64,000 bases of DNA from contig BRXU01000005.1 of the NCBI GenBank assembly GCA_030267565.1, positions 1,094,001 to 1,158,000 on the forward strand. Direction: 5' to 3'. The notes beneath the pieces were generated by a model, which was not told the origin of the DNA, did not search any database, and was given only the letters and a program-made list of their open reading frames with translations. Shown here piece after piece: positions 10,801 through 23,761 of this stretch. This DNA is from Pleodorina starrii (taxonomy: Eukaryota > Chlorophyta > Chlorophyceae > Chlamydomonadales > Volvocaceae). Position 1 is the stretch's first letter, and each line of letters opens with the position of its first letter. Both the position numbers and the translations under genes were made by a program.

Positions 10801-13800
10801 CGGAAGGGGTCGCCACCGCCGCCGCCGAGGACGGCAGCCGCGGCGCTCCCGCTGCCGCTGCGGGACAGCCGGCGAGCACAGCCGCCGCCGCCGCCGCCGT
10901 CACCCGCGGCTCCAAGCAGTTTGTGGCCGCGGACGTGATTCCGGCTCCAAATAAGGCCGCCGCCGCAGGCCCCGTCGCGCTAGCGGCACCCGCAGCTGCG
11001 GCGGCGCCGCCGGCGCCGCCGGCGCCGGCGCCAGGCGCTGCGCCGCCGGCGCTGGCATGCGGCGGCGGCGGCGTGCGGGCTCCGCCGCTGCTGTCGCGGT
11101 TGTCTCAATTGGTGTCACTGACGCTGGTGGCCGATGTGCGCTTCCCCAGTCCGCAGCAGCTGGAGTCTATAACGGCGCTTCGAGGGCTGCAACGGCTGGA
11201 CATGCGTGGCGCAAAGTTCATGCAGGTACGTTTGTGGTGTGGTCCGGCAGGTTACCTAACTTCACGGCCCAGGGGGGGCCAGTCATCGAACGGCGCTTCG
11301 GAGCCTTGTCCCTGCCCCAGCACGACGCGCTGACGCCGGTGCTTGTCGTACTTGAACCAACCAACTAACCAACCAACCGACATAACTAAACGATCTTCAG
11401 CAGCGCTGCTGCTTCTCCGAGACTCACCTTGCCGCCCTCCCTGGGGCCGATAGGGGCCACCATCCAAACCCGCATGCCGGCACGCTGGCACCCGGGCCCG
11501 CGCTGCCACCTGCAGCCCCCCGCAACGCCTGTGCGAGAGTTACCGGAACCCCAACCTGCGAAAACGCGCCCCAACCGGCGCAACGTCCGCCTCGGCCCTT
11601 CCGCCGTGCCCGGTGCCTTCCTGCAGGCCGACGGCGACGCCAGCGCACCGCTTGGCCGCCAGGCCTCCTGGTTGCATCTGGGTAACGAACACGTGGCGGT
11701 GGTTGCCCGCTGCACCTCCCTCACCGCCCTCTCGCTCAACCACCTGCACCCCGTGGGCGGGCAGCAGCTGGTGGCGTTGACGGCTCTCAGCAGGCTGACG
11801 GCGCTGGGGCTCACGGACGCGCTGTCGGGCAACGCGGTGCACGGGGCCCACATCCAGGTGAGCTGGGCTGAGGTGGGATTGGCGAGCTGGGTTTGGTGGG
11901 ATTGGCGTGGTGGGGTGTGGGTGGTGGCTGTGTCGTAGGGCGGTGATGTGTTGTGAATGGTGGGGCGGTGGGTTGAGCGGTGGATAGTGGGGTGGATCTC
12001 GGCGTGCAATCACGATACGACACCGGATATCTGCACGCATGGCTGCCGCCGCGATGGTGGATGCCCAACCCCGACCTGTCCTCTGTCTCCCTCTTTTCTT
12101 TTCTCGCTCGTGGAACTCTCTCACTCTTTTCCCTCCCCCCCTGGAGGCACCGTTACACAGTGGACCCGAACGGATCATGCGATTGCACTCCCCACTGGTG
12201 TTTCATCGCAATCGCAATCGCAGGCGCTGGCGGCGGGCCTCCCTGGACTGGTGAGCTTGGACATCGGGCGTGTGACCTGCCCGCCTCTGCATCTGCCGCC
12301 ACAGCAGCAGCCGCAACAGCAAGTGCCGCCGCCGCAGCAGCCACAGCAGCAGCCTCCGGCTCTGTGCGGCGGCGGCAGCGGCGGCGGCGGCGGCGAGACC
12401 GCTGCCGCTGGCGTCCGCTCGTCCTCTCCGTCCGCTAACCTGCCGTACTGGCAGCCGTGGGGCCCCGTGCTGGGGCTCTTCCAGCGCTTGACGTCGCTAC
12501 ACCTCCAGGTACGACAGTTGTATGGGGTGCGATCGTTGGCCGAGGGTCTAGAGCCCACTGCGACAACAAAAATACGATAATAATAATAATAATAAATAAC
12601 AAAAAAACAATGAAAAATTACAATAGCAACATAAATAATAAAACAAAAATAAGGATGACGTCAACATCTCGCCAACTCGCAGATCGCCTGCTCTTTTGAG
12701 ACGGAGCTGCTCAGCGGTGTGGCGGCGCTGCCGCTGCTGGAGCGGCTCTCCATGGAGCTGCTGGATGTGCCGCCACCCCAACTGGCCGCGATGCTCGAGG
12801 TCCTGACGGCCGGGGGGCCGGACGGCAGCGGCGGCGGCGCTGACAGCGGCTCACCGGCGAAGGCGGCGGCGGCGGCGGCTCCGCCGCCGCACCGCCACGG
12901 CCGCCGCGGCGGCGGCGGCGGCTCCGCCGCCGCCGCCGCCGCCGCCTCCGGCGGCGGCGGCGGCCTGAGCCGCGTCCTCCGCGGCCTGACGCTGACGGCG
13001 TGCATGTTGTACGACGAGCACCTGGAGTTGATGGGCCGGCTGCGGCAGCTGCGCCGCCTCCGGTTGGACCAGGTGGACATTCGGACTCGCGACCCGGACG
13101 GCTGGACGGGGCTGTCGGGCGCTCGCTCGCTGGAGAGCTTTTGCTTCCGGGTGTGGAACAACCCGGTGCTCTCCGCCTCCAACATGTGTGTCCTCACGAA
13201 CGACTCGCTGGCCATGATGGCGGCCAACTGGCCCAAGCTGCAGCAGCTAAACTACTGCGGCAAGGTACGACATTGTACGACATACGCAGCCCCCTTATTG
13301 CTGAGACCTCTACCACCAACATACCGTATAAGCGGCACATACGGGGGCCACACGTCCTTCCTTCCTTCCTTTCCTCACGTCCTTCCTCCGCTCCGCGCCG
13401 ATCTGGGCACCGTTAGCTCTGTCTTTTCCCGATGTGGGTCGCTCGCGTAACCGACGTAGGTTGCTCGCTCATTCATGTTCGCTCCAACTGGATCGCTCGT
13501 CCCAACTGGGTCGCTCGTCCCAACTGAGTCGCTCGTCCCAACTGAGTCGCTCGTCCCAACTGAGTCGCTCGTCCCAACTGGGTCGCAGGTGGCGCTGACG
13601 GAGAAGGCCGAGGAGCACCTCGCCGGCATGACGGCCCTGACCTCAGCAGACATCTCCGGCACCGACGGTACGGCCTTCAAAGTGTGGCGCAGCGCTACGG
13701 ACGGGCAGCTGCTGCGCAGCGTCACGCTGCTGTATAATACGACAGCCAAGGTGTCGAGCCGCAACGGCTACGTGACATACAGCGACAGTGACGACTCGGC

Positions 13801-13879
13801 CAAATCGGAGGGCTCGGAAGCGTCAGTCAACTGGATGGGCGAGGTGGGGTACGTCACCAGTGAGTACGACGCGGATTGA
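7818..13879 (+). CDS. F-box-like, leucine-rich-repeat protein with very long low-complexity regions (5' exon not placed)
   Basis: Six exons join in phase 0: 7818-8747, 9117-11225, 11627-11857, 12224-12508, 12683-13264 and 13589-13879 (stop TGA), 1475 residues in total. All introns are GT-AG. The first visible exon starts right after a CAG acceptor and reads SWPTLRCVCQNWRRGISQAV, which matches the second half of an F-box (VCxxWR). The first half should lie in an upstream exon I could not find. Leucine-rich blocks follow in different exons (LVSLTLVADV, LRGLQRLDMRG, LTALSLNHLHPVG, LVSLDIGRVT, LTSLHLQ, LLERLSMELL, LRRLRLDQVDI), spaced by long Ala/Gly/Pro/Gln stretches. The C-terminus is acidic. 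Known F-box/LRR proteins are substrate adaptors of SCF ubiquitin ligases; that role is an inference here. Residues 311-1013 (exon 2) are almost entirely low complexity. Confidence 0.75.
13480..13588 (+). repeat. 18-bp intronic minisatellite ending at the splice acceptor
   Basis: About six copies of GTCGCTCGTCCCAACTGA fill the 3' part of the last intron of the F-box/LRR gene. The final partial copy (GGGTCGCAG) provides the acceptor AG. Confidence 0.85.
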
Positions 13880-15737
13880 GTACGGCAGGACGTGACCAAA
13901 CATCAATAGACATCATGTTATTTGGAGAAAGGCTTGAGGCGTGGCGTTCCTTCCCCGTTCCGCGCAAAGTTGGTTGTCGTTGGTCGGTTGGCTTACTCTG
14001 GCTGGTGGGTTCGTTGGCTGGTTGGTTGGTTGGTTGGCGGGTCGGTATCGGCGCATTTAGATGCAGAATCGGCGCGCGGCTTGCGGTCTTGCGCTGTTGG
14101 GTTTTTGTTGGTTTCGTTACTTAAGAGGTCCTTGCTCTGACAGGGTTCGGCCTAACCTGGGTGCGTGGGTGGGGGCTGGCGGCGGTGGATGCGGCGGCAG
14201 TCTGGACAAGACCTTGCAAGCCGGGGCTGGTTTCGGGGCGGGGCGGGGGCCAGGAGTTGTGTGTCGGGCTGTGTACCAAGCCAACAGATTTTGCAGTCAA
14301 CGAACTTGTCAGTTTGCCAACGGGTTGCCAACGGACTGCCAGCTCCACAGGTCGCAGCGCGCGCACACGTGCCGTACACCGTACACGTGCGTCCAGGGTC
14401 CAGAGTGAGTCGGTTGCTGCTAGATGCACTGCCTGCCAACGGCCTCCGTAGGAATATGTACGGCACTGTACGGATTCTCGCGGCGCGGGCTTGAGAAAGG
14501 TATGCGTCCCTTGATGCCGTACTCGGGTACGGCAATTTGGCAGGCACGGCGGTCGCGGCCGGCGGTGGCAGCAGGCTAGGAGCTTATCCGCTGCGGTTGG
14601 TTGGGGGTGCAAGAGGGACTTCTGTGTCGGATTGGGTCGGTGCACTGCTTTCGGGAAGAGGAGGGGACGTGGTAGGCGGCAGCGGGGCGGCGGCGCGGTC
14701 GTGACGCAGCAAAGCGTGCGTTCGGTCCGTTGCGTCTGTGCCAGTTGTCTGATGGCACGAAGGAGGAGCGATTTTTGTTACTTTTTTGTTACAACATCAA
14801 CTTTGCTCGTCGCGATGAGAGATCTGTCTCCGAGGTCACGCGCTGTGTACCATATGTGCTTACGTCGTACAGAGGGGGCCCGAGAACTGCGGAGACCAAA
14901 CGTAATGCCGTACTTCCAGATTTTCTTGCTGGGCAAAACGGATGCAGGGGTGGTGCTGTGCTGTGCCGTGCTGTGCCGTGCCGTGCTAGGCCGTGAGGTC
15001 GCCCGAGAGGCGAGAGGCGCGTCCTTGGACTCAGGAAATGCACGTGCCGAAATGCGAAGGGTTTCGAGGTGTCGGGGTGAGGCGAACCACGAGCTGTCTG
15101 TCGAGGTTGATTTCAAGCGCTGCACTGATGTCCGTTGCCTTCATTGTTGTGTCAAGATAAAAAAATTGCCCGTGTGTTGTCTTCACTGTCGCGTCTGCGA
15201 AACGTAACGAGCTGGCCGCGGCCCATGTCGGCGCAGCTTCCGCCAGTTCAGCGAGTAGTGCTGCTATTGCTGCTGGTGCCGCTGATGCTGCTGCTGCTGC
15301 TGCTGTCTGCGGTGTACCTTGGGGTTACCCGCTCGCTCCTCGGGTCAAGGCTTCCATGTGACTATCTACATATGGGTCGTATGCATGACAGGGTCAGGAG
15401 TGAACGCTTGCTGCTTGCGTGCTTTGCTGTTGCCGCGCGCGCGCCCCTCTCAGAACGGACGCCGCGTGTTTTTTTACCAACCCTCGCCCGCTGATCCGCT
15501 GATACGCACGGAGAGTCACTGCGTGTGCCGATCTTGGAATAGTGGCAAAGCACACGGATGCTAGGATACCAGGAGTCGTGGACTGAACGCATGCTGCCCT
15601 TGCTTTGAGGATGGTGTGTCCTTGCCGTGCACCTTCCAAATACGGATGTCGTATCGCATGAAGCGAGCAAACGCACGAAACCCCGATGGGTACGGTGGCA
15701 CGTAGTACGACAAGGGGTGGTGTGTGCCGCCAGATGC

Positions 15738-15776
<39 letters not shown>

Positions 15777-18438
15777 GGAGTGGGGGGGGGGACTGCGAAC
15801 TGGACACGTTGGCTTAGCTCAGTACGAAAGCTGCAGGAGGGTCTTTCCTGCCGTGACAAGGCGGGATTCGTGGTGCGGGTACGCCAGAGAGCCGCTCGAT
15901 TCACGGCCTAGAAATAGGAGGGGCTACGGTACCGGTAATTGGGGGCGCGACTTGAGCACAATGCAGCACCCGCAAATTGGCGTTGGCACTGGCGGCGCTG
16001 CCTTCAGGGGTGGTGTGGTCACCGGTGTTGCTACTGGGGGGGCGCGGGTGTTGTGTTGTGGTGTTGGCGGGTTGAACGGAGAAGCGGGCTTGAGACGAGC
16101 GGGCGGGCCGGCTCCGGGGAAGGGATTGAGAGGAAGGGATAGGAAGCAAAACCACAGACAGACGTTCAGATCTTGCACTGATCAACCAACCAAATGCATG
16201 CACTGTCTTGAGTTAATGGATGCCGGCGCTGTGTTGGCTAGAAACGGTTGCTTAATGTCTCCCGTCATGTATGTTACGGTATATGTGTTCCTACTGCTGC
16301 CTTGTGTAAGTGGTCTTGTTTGTGGTCGGTCGGTAGTGTGTGCAAGGCGGCTCGCTTTCGCTCTGATCCGTCGCGTTTCTCTGTCTCTCTTTCTATGCCC
16401 TCTTCTACGGTGCCCTCCGTCCCGTCCTGGCGTTGCTTGCGTCTCGCAACCGGCCCGCCGGTTGCGGAAAGCGGTGCGAGACCCGCTCTGTACGTTTTAT
16501 TGTTGTCTGTGTTGGTCATGGTGGTAGCAGTACAATTTGTACGGCAGCTAACCGGCAACTGGCAACCGTTTTCGCGTGAGGCGGCATCTCGAGGGCAACC
16601 GTTGCGAGGCACAAGCCGACGCAATCCGTGCGCGTTGGCTGGACTGCGGCGTCGTCAGTGACGAAAGCGGCAAAGTGAGGACTGAGGAGAAACGGCGGCG
16701 AGGTGCTGCGAAGGCCTTGAGAGCCTTTGAGTCGAGGAGGGTTGTCTGGAGTCTTCACTCCTCGGCCCAAAATCTGCTAAATCGTGGATTGACGCTTCGC
16801 CCGGCCTACAGACCTATTTTGGGGTGCGGTCCGGAACTTCTGTGGCTAGGAGAGGGTCGGGACGATCTGACGTGGCAGAGCGGGGCATTGGGTCGTATTA
16901 GGGCAATGCTCGCTCGCTTGCATTGTTCCCGCGAGAGCCCTCTTGCAGATCCTTGCCTGCTGCATTTCACGTAGAGGAATCTAGAAGGTCTTACTCAATT
17001 CTTTATCGTGCAGCACGGTGGCATGTTGATCATTTCGTTTCCACGAAGTTTTACCGTTGCCTCGATTTGGGCTGCTGGGCCCAAGCGAGGCCGCGTCAGC
17101 CCGAGCCTGCCTGAGCGCACAACCCAGCCGCCCTTCCTTATCTCGTCGCCGTACCACCCAGCAGTACGCAACCGGCGAGAGACCAGCTGGCCGAGCGCGG
17201 GCTTTCGGGGGAAATCCGCGTTCACTGCTCTCCCTGCCAACCATTGTAAGGGATGGCGCTTGATCATGCATCCTTTGCGCCAAGGCCCCCGCTGCGGGAC
17301 CAGAAACCAAAAGCGCGGGGACAGCCAGCAAGCACGAGGGGTTTATCCACGTAGGCCGGGGCACGGCGGTCTCAACACGCACTCTGTGGTCGTTGCTGAG
17401 GGCTCAAACAAAAGAACCAAAGCCGGCCGCATCGATGCTGAGCGTCATGATGTGACCTTTTGGGTCCGCTGTAAACCGGTTCATTCGGTATGACCTAGTT
17501 AGCTCGTGTTCCGCTGGACCGCAGAGGCTGGCAACGGTCGACGGTTGCGTCCGCTCCCATCCATGATCCATCCATCCATCCATCTAGGCTGCGCAGAGAG
17601 AGGTCCAGGCCGCCGCGAATGTGCAACACAACTTGTGTAGAGATAGGGTTTCCGGCTGAGTTTGAGGGTGGCCGGCGGTTGGGGGGCACGAGCGTGCGGC
17701 CGCGCAGCAAGGCGCGGGGGCGACGAGCCAACGTCGCAGTGGCGGCATGTGTCGGGTGGGCGAAGTGTCAGCGGGGTTCTCTTCTTCATTCGGGAGCAGC
17801 ATGGCCCCCATGGACATCGACGGCAGATCACAGGGTGGTGTAGATTCCTGCAGGGGGGATGCGGCAAGTGATGAATACGGTAAGCAGCTGGAAGAGGTCG
17901 GGGCCGTCCAGCGACCCATGGGACGGCGCTCGATTGCTCCTCCGTTCCCCTCTCATGCACTCCTGCGGAAGTCTACACGCCCGACCCCAGCCCGCCCCAG
18001 ACGGCTTCAGCCCCTGTCAACGCAACTTTCGGCATTGTCCGATGCAGTCCGACGCTGCGTATAAAACAAACAAAATTGCGCATGCAGGTTTAGGAGATGC
18101 AACACCTCAACCCCAATTTCACCTCGACAGCTCCGACCTCTCACAGCCGTAGGCGACCGACCACACGACCCACGAGCCGAACCCACACCTATGCTCGGCC
18201 CGCGCACCCCCATCACCATCACCACCATAGCCAGGGCTTCTCCTCCTGCCTGTGTCGCAGCCAACGCAGCCAACGCGGAACCGACAGTGGTGCCATGCCT
18301 CCGGCTCCGGCCCCCCACAACCCCACCATGCCCTACACGACGACGACAAACCTCAAAAAGCCCAACCCCAATCCCACCCTCTCGGTGAGGCTTACGGTTC
18401 GGGAAGGCTCACGCGAGTTGCTCTGCACCGGTCGACCC
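13880..18438. other. Non-coding interval between convergent genes
   Basis: It separates the 3' ends of the F-box/LRR gene (+) and the arsenite methyltransferase gene (-) and probably contains both 3' UTRs. I found no exon set that joins in frame. A plus-strand start near 17802 (MAPMDIDG, followed by a GTAAGC donor at 17880) looks like a possible first exon but has no partner exons. A GT microsatellite lies at 15738-15773. Confidence 0.5.
15738..15773. repeat. (GT)n microsatellite
   Basis: About 18 uninterrupted GT units in a non-coding stretch. Confidence 0.9.
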
Positions 18439-21400
18439 TCAGCAGCAGGCGCCGCCCGCGCAGGCGCCCCCTGTGCCGGCGCTGTTGGTCGGCGAGGCGG
18501 AGGGCTTTGGCCCGCTGCAGTCAAACTGCCCAAAGTGCACCGCCCGGTCGCCGATGACGGTGAAGTGGGGCTTGAGCCAGGTCTCCCCCACCATGGACGC
18601 CGTGTTGCCGCACACCAGCATGGGCTTGTTGGCCACAAAGCTGCGGAGCGGGGGCGGGCAAGAAGCGGGGGCGGAAGAAGGGAGGGAGGGAGGCGGGAGG
18701 CGGCAGGAGGGGAGAAGAGACAAGAATCGGTGGTGACCCAAGACCGAGCAGGAGGGAGCGGAGCGACTATGGGGGACGGGGTCCAGCGGTCACACGCTCA
18801 TGCAAGCAGGGAGTGGTCAGGTATTCCATGGCTGGTGGTACGACCAGTAGGGTTTTCAGACCGGGGTTGTTTGCGGGCTCGGGGGAAGCGTATACGGGAG
18901 ATGCGCAGACAGCACCTCTGCACCCGCCTCTCCTGGCGCCTCTCCAGCCCCAGCCCCAGACCGCGTCCGCCCCCCATCCACCCACCCTCCCAAATGGAAC
19001 CGTTTGTGTGTCAGTGGAGGGTCGGAACTGAGGCTTTGCCCCCGCCAGCTTTGCCCCCGCAGTCCCCGAATTACGGTGCCAGCCCCAGCGCCCCCCTCAC
19101 CGGTGGTGGTCGTCCAGGTCGTACGCGTGGGGGCGGCCTGGGATGGTGCCCTTGTAAACGGCGACCTGCAACCGGGGCCAGAAACCACACCGGTAAGAAG
19201 TGAAGTTGTGTGTTCAGCACCGGATGTGACGGTGTGATGACCCATGGGTCGGCAGCACAACGCCATGACGGCGAGAGGGCGCGACAGGGGCCGCACAAAC
19301 TACGGTAGCTCGACACCGGTAGCTGGACGCATGCGTCGACCATGGATACAGCCAAGACAGCCAAGACAGCAGCTGCGATGCGATGATCAGACTTGCGGCC
19401 AGGCCGTAATGCACATGCCGCGCCATTGACACCGCGCCCCAGAGGGTAGATGGATCGCCCTGATGCCCTCGCTCCGCGGCGCCCGTTGACCCACCTGGCC
19501 GTAGTCTTCGCACAGGTCCTCGATCTGCCCCGGGACCTTAAACAACCTGCGGCCGACAAGCGGGGGGAGGGGGGATTTGCGGTGGCGTGTTTTGCGGCGG
19601 CATGTCCTCAGGCCGGAACAGCGGGTGCGTGCCTTCGGGCTCGGGTACACGGTACCTGGTGGCCCCCCGCCCGCCCAGCCCCGCAGATTCGCGGTTGAGA
19701 ACCGCATGCGATTCCGAGTTGCTGCTTCCTCGCCGTCTTCCTAGATTTACGGCCAACTAGGCCTCCCCCCACCGCCCAGCCATCTCAACAGTATGCGGTC
19801 CACTGGCCGCCCCACCGCCGCCCGGCCACGCAGCGCGAACCCACCTGTAGGTGATGCTGTAGAACCGGGCCTCGCCGACCAGGTCCTGAGGGAGGATCGG
19901 GCAACAAGTCGCGGTGGCAGTCGCAGTCGCGGCAAGCAGTCATGGCAGCAGCCGACGCCCGCAACATGTTGCATTCGCAGCGAAATGCCAGCGACACACG
20001 CAGCACGTCAGGGCAAGGGTGGCTTTCACCGCCGCTGGCACCAAAGCGGCAGCAGCGTCCCTGTCTCGCTCACTACCCCTCTCACACACACTCACTTTTC
20101 TGACCGCCAGCCCCGGATCGCCTTGGGGCAGATGCGCGCCCCTGCGCCCTGCGTCCCATCCCGCAGCCAATCATGTGGGTCGTAACGCAGCGGGGCCCAG
20201 CGCCTTCTTCCCTCCCTGGAGTCTCCCCTCCCCCGCTGGTTCCCTTCGCTGACGTCGCCTCCGTTCCACCGCTGCGGTATCATGTTTTTGCTGCCCCTGT
20301 CTGCCCCCCGCCCCTGTGTCCTGTCCTGTCCTACCTTGAGCTCCGCATCGTGCACGATGATCTCCTCACACTCCAACTGGCGAGGGTCCGTGAAGCCGAC
20401 CTGGAGGGGCGGGGCGGGGCGGGACGGGGCGGGACAGGGCGGGGCGCGAGGAGAGGGGACGTTACGGCGCGGCGCAAGTGCACTGGGATGGAAGAAGGAA
20501 ACGCCCATGGCACCGTAAGCAGGAACCCAACGCCCACCACCGGACCCACCCAGGCAAAAACCATCACGCTAATATAACAGGAATCCAGGCCCTGTAACCC
20601 TAAGCTGTCCCAAGCAGGGACCCGTTCACAATGTGTCAATGTCTCCATCCTCATTGACTGTAACCAGCCTGTCCCCCTGTAACCCAGCCTTTCTTTGACT
20701 GTAGCCCTCCAGCGCCCCCCTTTCCTCCCAGCGCCCCGCTCCGCGTCACCAGCGCCCCCCTCCGCGTCCCCAGCGCCGCGCCCATCACCGCACCTACCTT
20801 TCTGCACAGTCGGATGAAGTCGTTCACGTAGAGCGCCCCCGCCAGGCACTCGCCCAGCAGCACCGGGTGGGTGCGCACCGAGGAGGGCAGCCGCCGGTCG
20901 CAGTAGACGTCGGAAAAGTGCATCTCGCCGCCGGGGGCCAGCACGCGGTAGGCCTCGGACAGCACGCGGGCCTTGTCCGGGGAGAGGTTGATCTGGGGAG
21001 CAGAATGGAGTGGAGTGGAGGGGTGCGGTGGAGCTGACGGTAAGGGTGCTGCAGGGATGATGGAGGGAGCTGCGAGGCCAGATGCTCAAGAGGCGTGGCG
21101 GCGGGTCGCGCTTGGCCGTATCGTAACCCCCACAGCACACCACACCACCCGCCCGCCCAAACCCTAAAACCCCGAACCAAACACGCCCAAACGCACCACG
21201 CCCACGCCCAAACGCACCACGCCCACGCCCAAACGCACCACGCACCACGCCCAAACGCACCACGCACCACGCCCAAACGCACCACGCCCACGCCCAAACG
21301 CACCACGCCCACGCCCAAACGCACCACGCCCACGCCCAAACGCACCACGCCCACGCCCAAACGCACCACGCCCACGCCCAAACGCACCACGCCCACGCCC

Positions 21401-22584
21401 AAACGCACCACGCACCACGCCCAAACGCACCACGCAGTTTGAGATGATGAGGTCCACACTTGCATCCGCGATGCCCGCCCGGTCCAGGTACTCGATCTCG
21501 CCCTGGATGAAGCGCATGTTGGGCTGGCTGTAGCCGAGCGTCTCGCAGCAGTAGGACTTGCAGTGAGCCCGGGCCACCTCGAGCTGCGAGGGCGTCATGT
21601 CGACACCTGCAACCGGCAGGCCGGCAGGAGGGCGGCGGTGGGCGGGTGGTGGACGCGGGCGTGGCGTGTGTGTGTAAGCAGTGGGCGGTGCAGGCGGCCC
21701 AACGGGGCTCTATACCCAACCGGAATCAGGACCGCAAGATAAGATCAGTACGGAACACTCCTGCCTTGCAAGCTTGTACCCGTGGATAGCCATCTCGCAA
21801 CCACCACCAACACACCCACCGGGTAAATCCTTTTGGCGACCCACCCACCCACCTGTGACGCTGCCCTGCTCTCCCACCAGCCGCGCCGCGACGTAGCAAT
21901 CCCGGCCGGAGCCGCACCCCAGGTCCAGTACCCGCAGCCCGTCAATGCCGGTGGGGATGGGGTTGCCGCAGCCGTAGAACTTGTCCTTCACCTCCCCCGG
22001 CACTGAGGCCAGCGCGGCGCGCACCTCAGCAGGGGGTGGCTTGCAGGCGGTGCAAGCGGAGGTGCGCAGATCGCCCGAGCTCTTGAGCGTCTGAAAGGTG
22101 CCAGACATGTGGGTGCGGAGGTGGAGGTGGGCGTGTCGGTGGAGGTGGATGGGCGGGAGGGCGGCAGCGGTGGGGCAAGGTGAGGGGTGTTTCGTGCTTT
22201 GTTGGGAGGACAGGCTGGCTGGCGTGGGATGCTGGCTGGGTACCATCTGGCCGGCCTGTAGGCCACATTGGAGATACACTGATACTGATTAATGCCTTCC
22301 AGGCGCAAAAGCGTTAATCGGCGCAACTGGGTCGCAGGGTCGTCGAAGACTTGGGCCTTGAGGCCGTACCCTGGACACGCAGCCCGTAACCCCTCAAACC
22401 CCTTCCTGCCACCATGGCTGCCCCCTTGAACGGTAATAAACCAGGCGCTTATAGCGTTGCACAAAAGCCGCACCTCGCCATAATATTCCTTCACGGACTC
22501 CTTGACCGCCTCCTGGTCGGAACCTAGCTGCTGCGCCGCTGTAAGCTCTGCAAGCGCGGCCGGCTCCACAGGTGATGCCGTCAT
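18439..22584 (-). CDS. arsM: Arsenite methyltransferase (ArsM/AS3MT family), nine exons, 381 residues
   Basis: The enzyme methylates trivalent arsenic using S-adenosylmethionine and is probably cytosolic. Exons, in transcript order: 22474-22584, 21853-22090, 21431-21606, 20798-20992, 20335-20400, 19845-19885, 19495-19546, 19101-19165, 18439-18640. All GT-AG phases agree. The family pattern is clear: VKEYYGE then TLKSSGDLRTSAC; FYGCGNPIP (C78); SAM motif I VLDLGCGSGRD (91-101); VDMTPSQLEVA; ISNCVINLSPDK (C174); GGEMHFSDVY; LGECLAGAL (C224); ARFYSITYRLFK; YKGTIPG...AYDLDDHHR; CGNTASMVGETW. The Cys residues needed for arsenic binding and reduction in the family are present (C50/C53, C78, C174, C224), and the chain ends in a Cys pair. 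I chose the ATG at 22584 because family homology starts soon after it. The frame is open further upstream, so a longer N-terminus is possible. The third intron holds a minisatellite. Confidence 0.93.
19239..19250. repeat. GACCCATGGGTC palindrome in arsM intron 7
   Basis: Perfect 12-base palindrome, 74 bases upstream of the acceptor at 19166. Confidence 0.7.
20403..20450 (-). repeat. GC-rich tandem repeat at a splice acceptor (arsM intron 4)
   Basis: Five- to six-base units (GGGGC, GGGAC) repeat up to the acceptor CAG of the exon 20335-20400. On the transcribed strand they form an extended C-rich tract. Confidence 0.7.
21180..21430 (-). repeat. 21-bp intronic minisatellite starting at the splice donor (arsM intron 3)
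   Basis: About a dozen copies of a 21-bp unit (transcript sense GTGCGTTTGGGCGTGGGCGTG, some with an extra GTGGTGCG). The tract begins exactly at the donor GTGCGT at 21430, so each copy repeats the donor-like hexamer. Confidence 0.9.
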
Positions 22585-22872
22585 GGATACTGCCGCTGCG
22601 GATACAATGAGAAAGTGGAAGGTCAGGCGATGCTGCTCCGCCAGGCTGACGTTGATAGACTCGTCGCGAGGCTTCCAGTTCCGCTTAATGCAGTGTATTG
22701 TCGAAGATAATACACAAACTGGTAATTTCACGGTGAAGGACTATTGCCGCACGCAGCAGGCGTTCTTGTGGTATCGAAATACGATGACCCCGTACCTGGC
22801 GAAAAACGCGATCCCGGGCGGTTCCGATTGGCAATCGAAGATAAGAGAAAACTCCCTGGACGTGCAAGGACA

Positions 22873-23130
22873 GTTGGCTGTGAAGTCCTACAATTCAGGC
22901 TGTGCGCAGGGACAGGTTGAAACATAGCAGTGATGTGGAGTAATTTCCCAATAGTATGTTATACGCGTGGAAACGCGATAACCTGCACACGGATTATCTC
23001 AAAATACAAACGTTGTACGGTGAGCGTACGACAGAACCAGAATTTTGGTCCTCTGCACCGCACGCCGTGTCCAGCAGTGCCGCCGAATTATGATCCCCGG
23101 CGCGAGAAAACGGCCCTGCCTGCCCCTCGC
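22873..23130. repeat. 258-bp direct repeat, copy 1
   Basis: It begins GTTGGCTGTGAAGTCCTACA and ends near CTCGC. It matches 26856-27114 with scattered substitutions and small indels. The flanking sequences differ, so the edges are sharp. Confidence 0.85.
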
Positions 23131-23761
23131 AAGCAGCGGCGGGGTTGGTGCCCGACGGTGTGGGTGTGGGGTTCAGGGGGGCCCCCAGGCTCGATTACGG
23201 TACCATAATTGGAGGTGTTGTGGCTTGCGGGGAAGGGGAGCGTTCGGGCCGGGTTGGTTTTGGCTGTCGAGGATGCTCTGGGGTTGGGTTACGGAGCGAG
23301 ACGCAGGCGGGGGGACATTGTTTCGGAGCTGTGGGCCGTCAAGAGGCGAAGCCGGGGGCGAATGCGGGTGGCCGGACGCACACCGTCATGGGTCCGGTAG
23401 TGGAGAAGAGTGGAGACTGGGCTGTTGGGTCAGGGTTGGGGTGCGGGGGAGCAGCGGGGCTCCTTGGCCACGTTCCGGGCCCCTCCAGATCCCGCATCCG
23501 AAATCCTGACGCGTTGCACCCCTTCGCCGTCCAAAGACAGCAATGGCGTCATCCTTCGCCGTCCAAAGCCACCAGCGCATTCGGTACACACACGCTCCAA
23601 CCCCATTCTGTGCATCGCTGCGTGCAATGAATCCACGTAAAAAGAATTAACACAACACCATCACCGTTACCCATCAGAAACCATCCCAGGTGTCAAATGA
23701 ATGTGCGCGCTGCCGTACCGTTCACCTTTCCCAACTGAATAAAATAAAATAAAATAAATAA

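Noticed and set aside
17802..17880. Possible first exon MAPMDIDG... with a GTAAGC donor
   Set aside because: No following exon could be joined before the convergent arsM gene; kept only as a remark.
18097..19203. 368-codon plus-strand open frame
   Set aside because: It runs antisense over the last two arsM exons; composition is low-complexity and no domain is seen.
21095..21465. Long repetitive open frames (PTPKRTTPTPK and VWAWAWCVWAW types)
   Set aside because: They are translations of the intronic minisatellite of arsM; the flanking exons splice over it in perfect phase.
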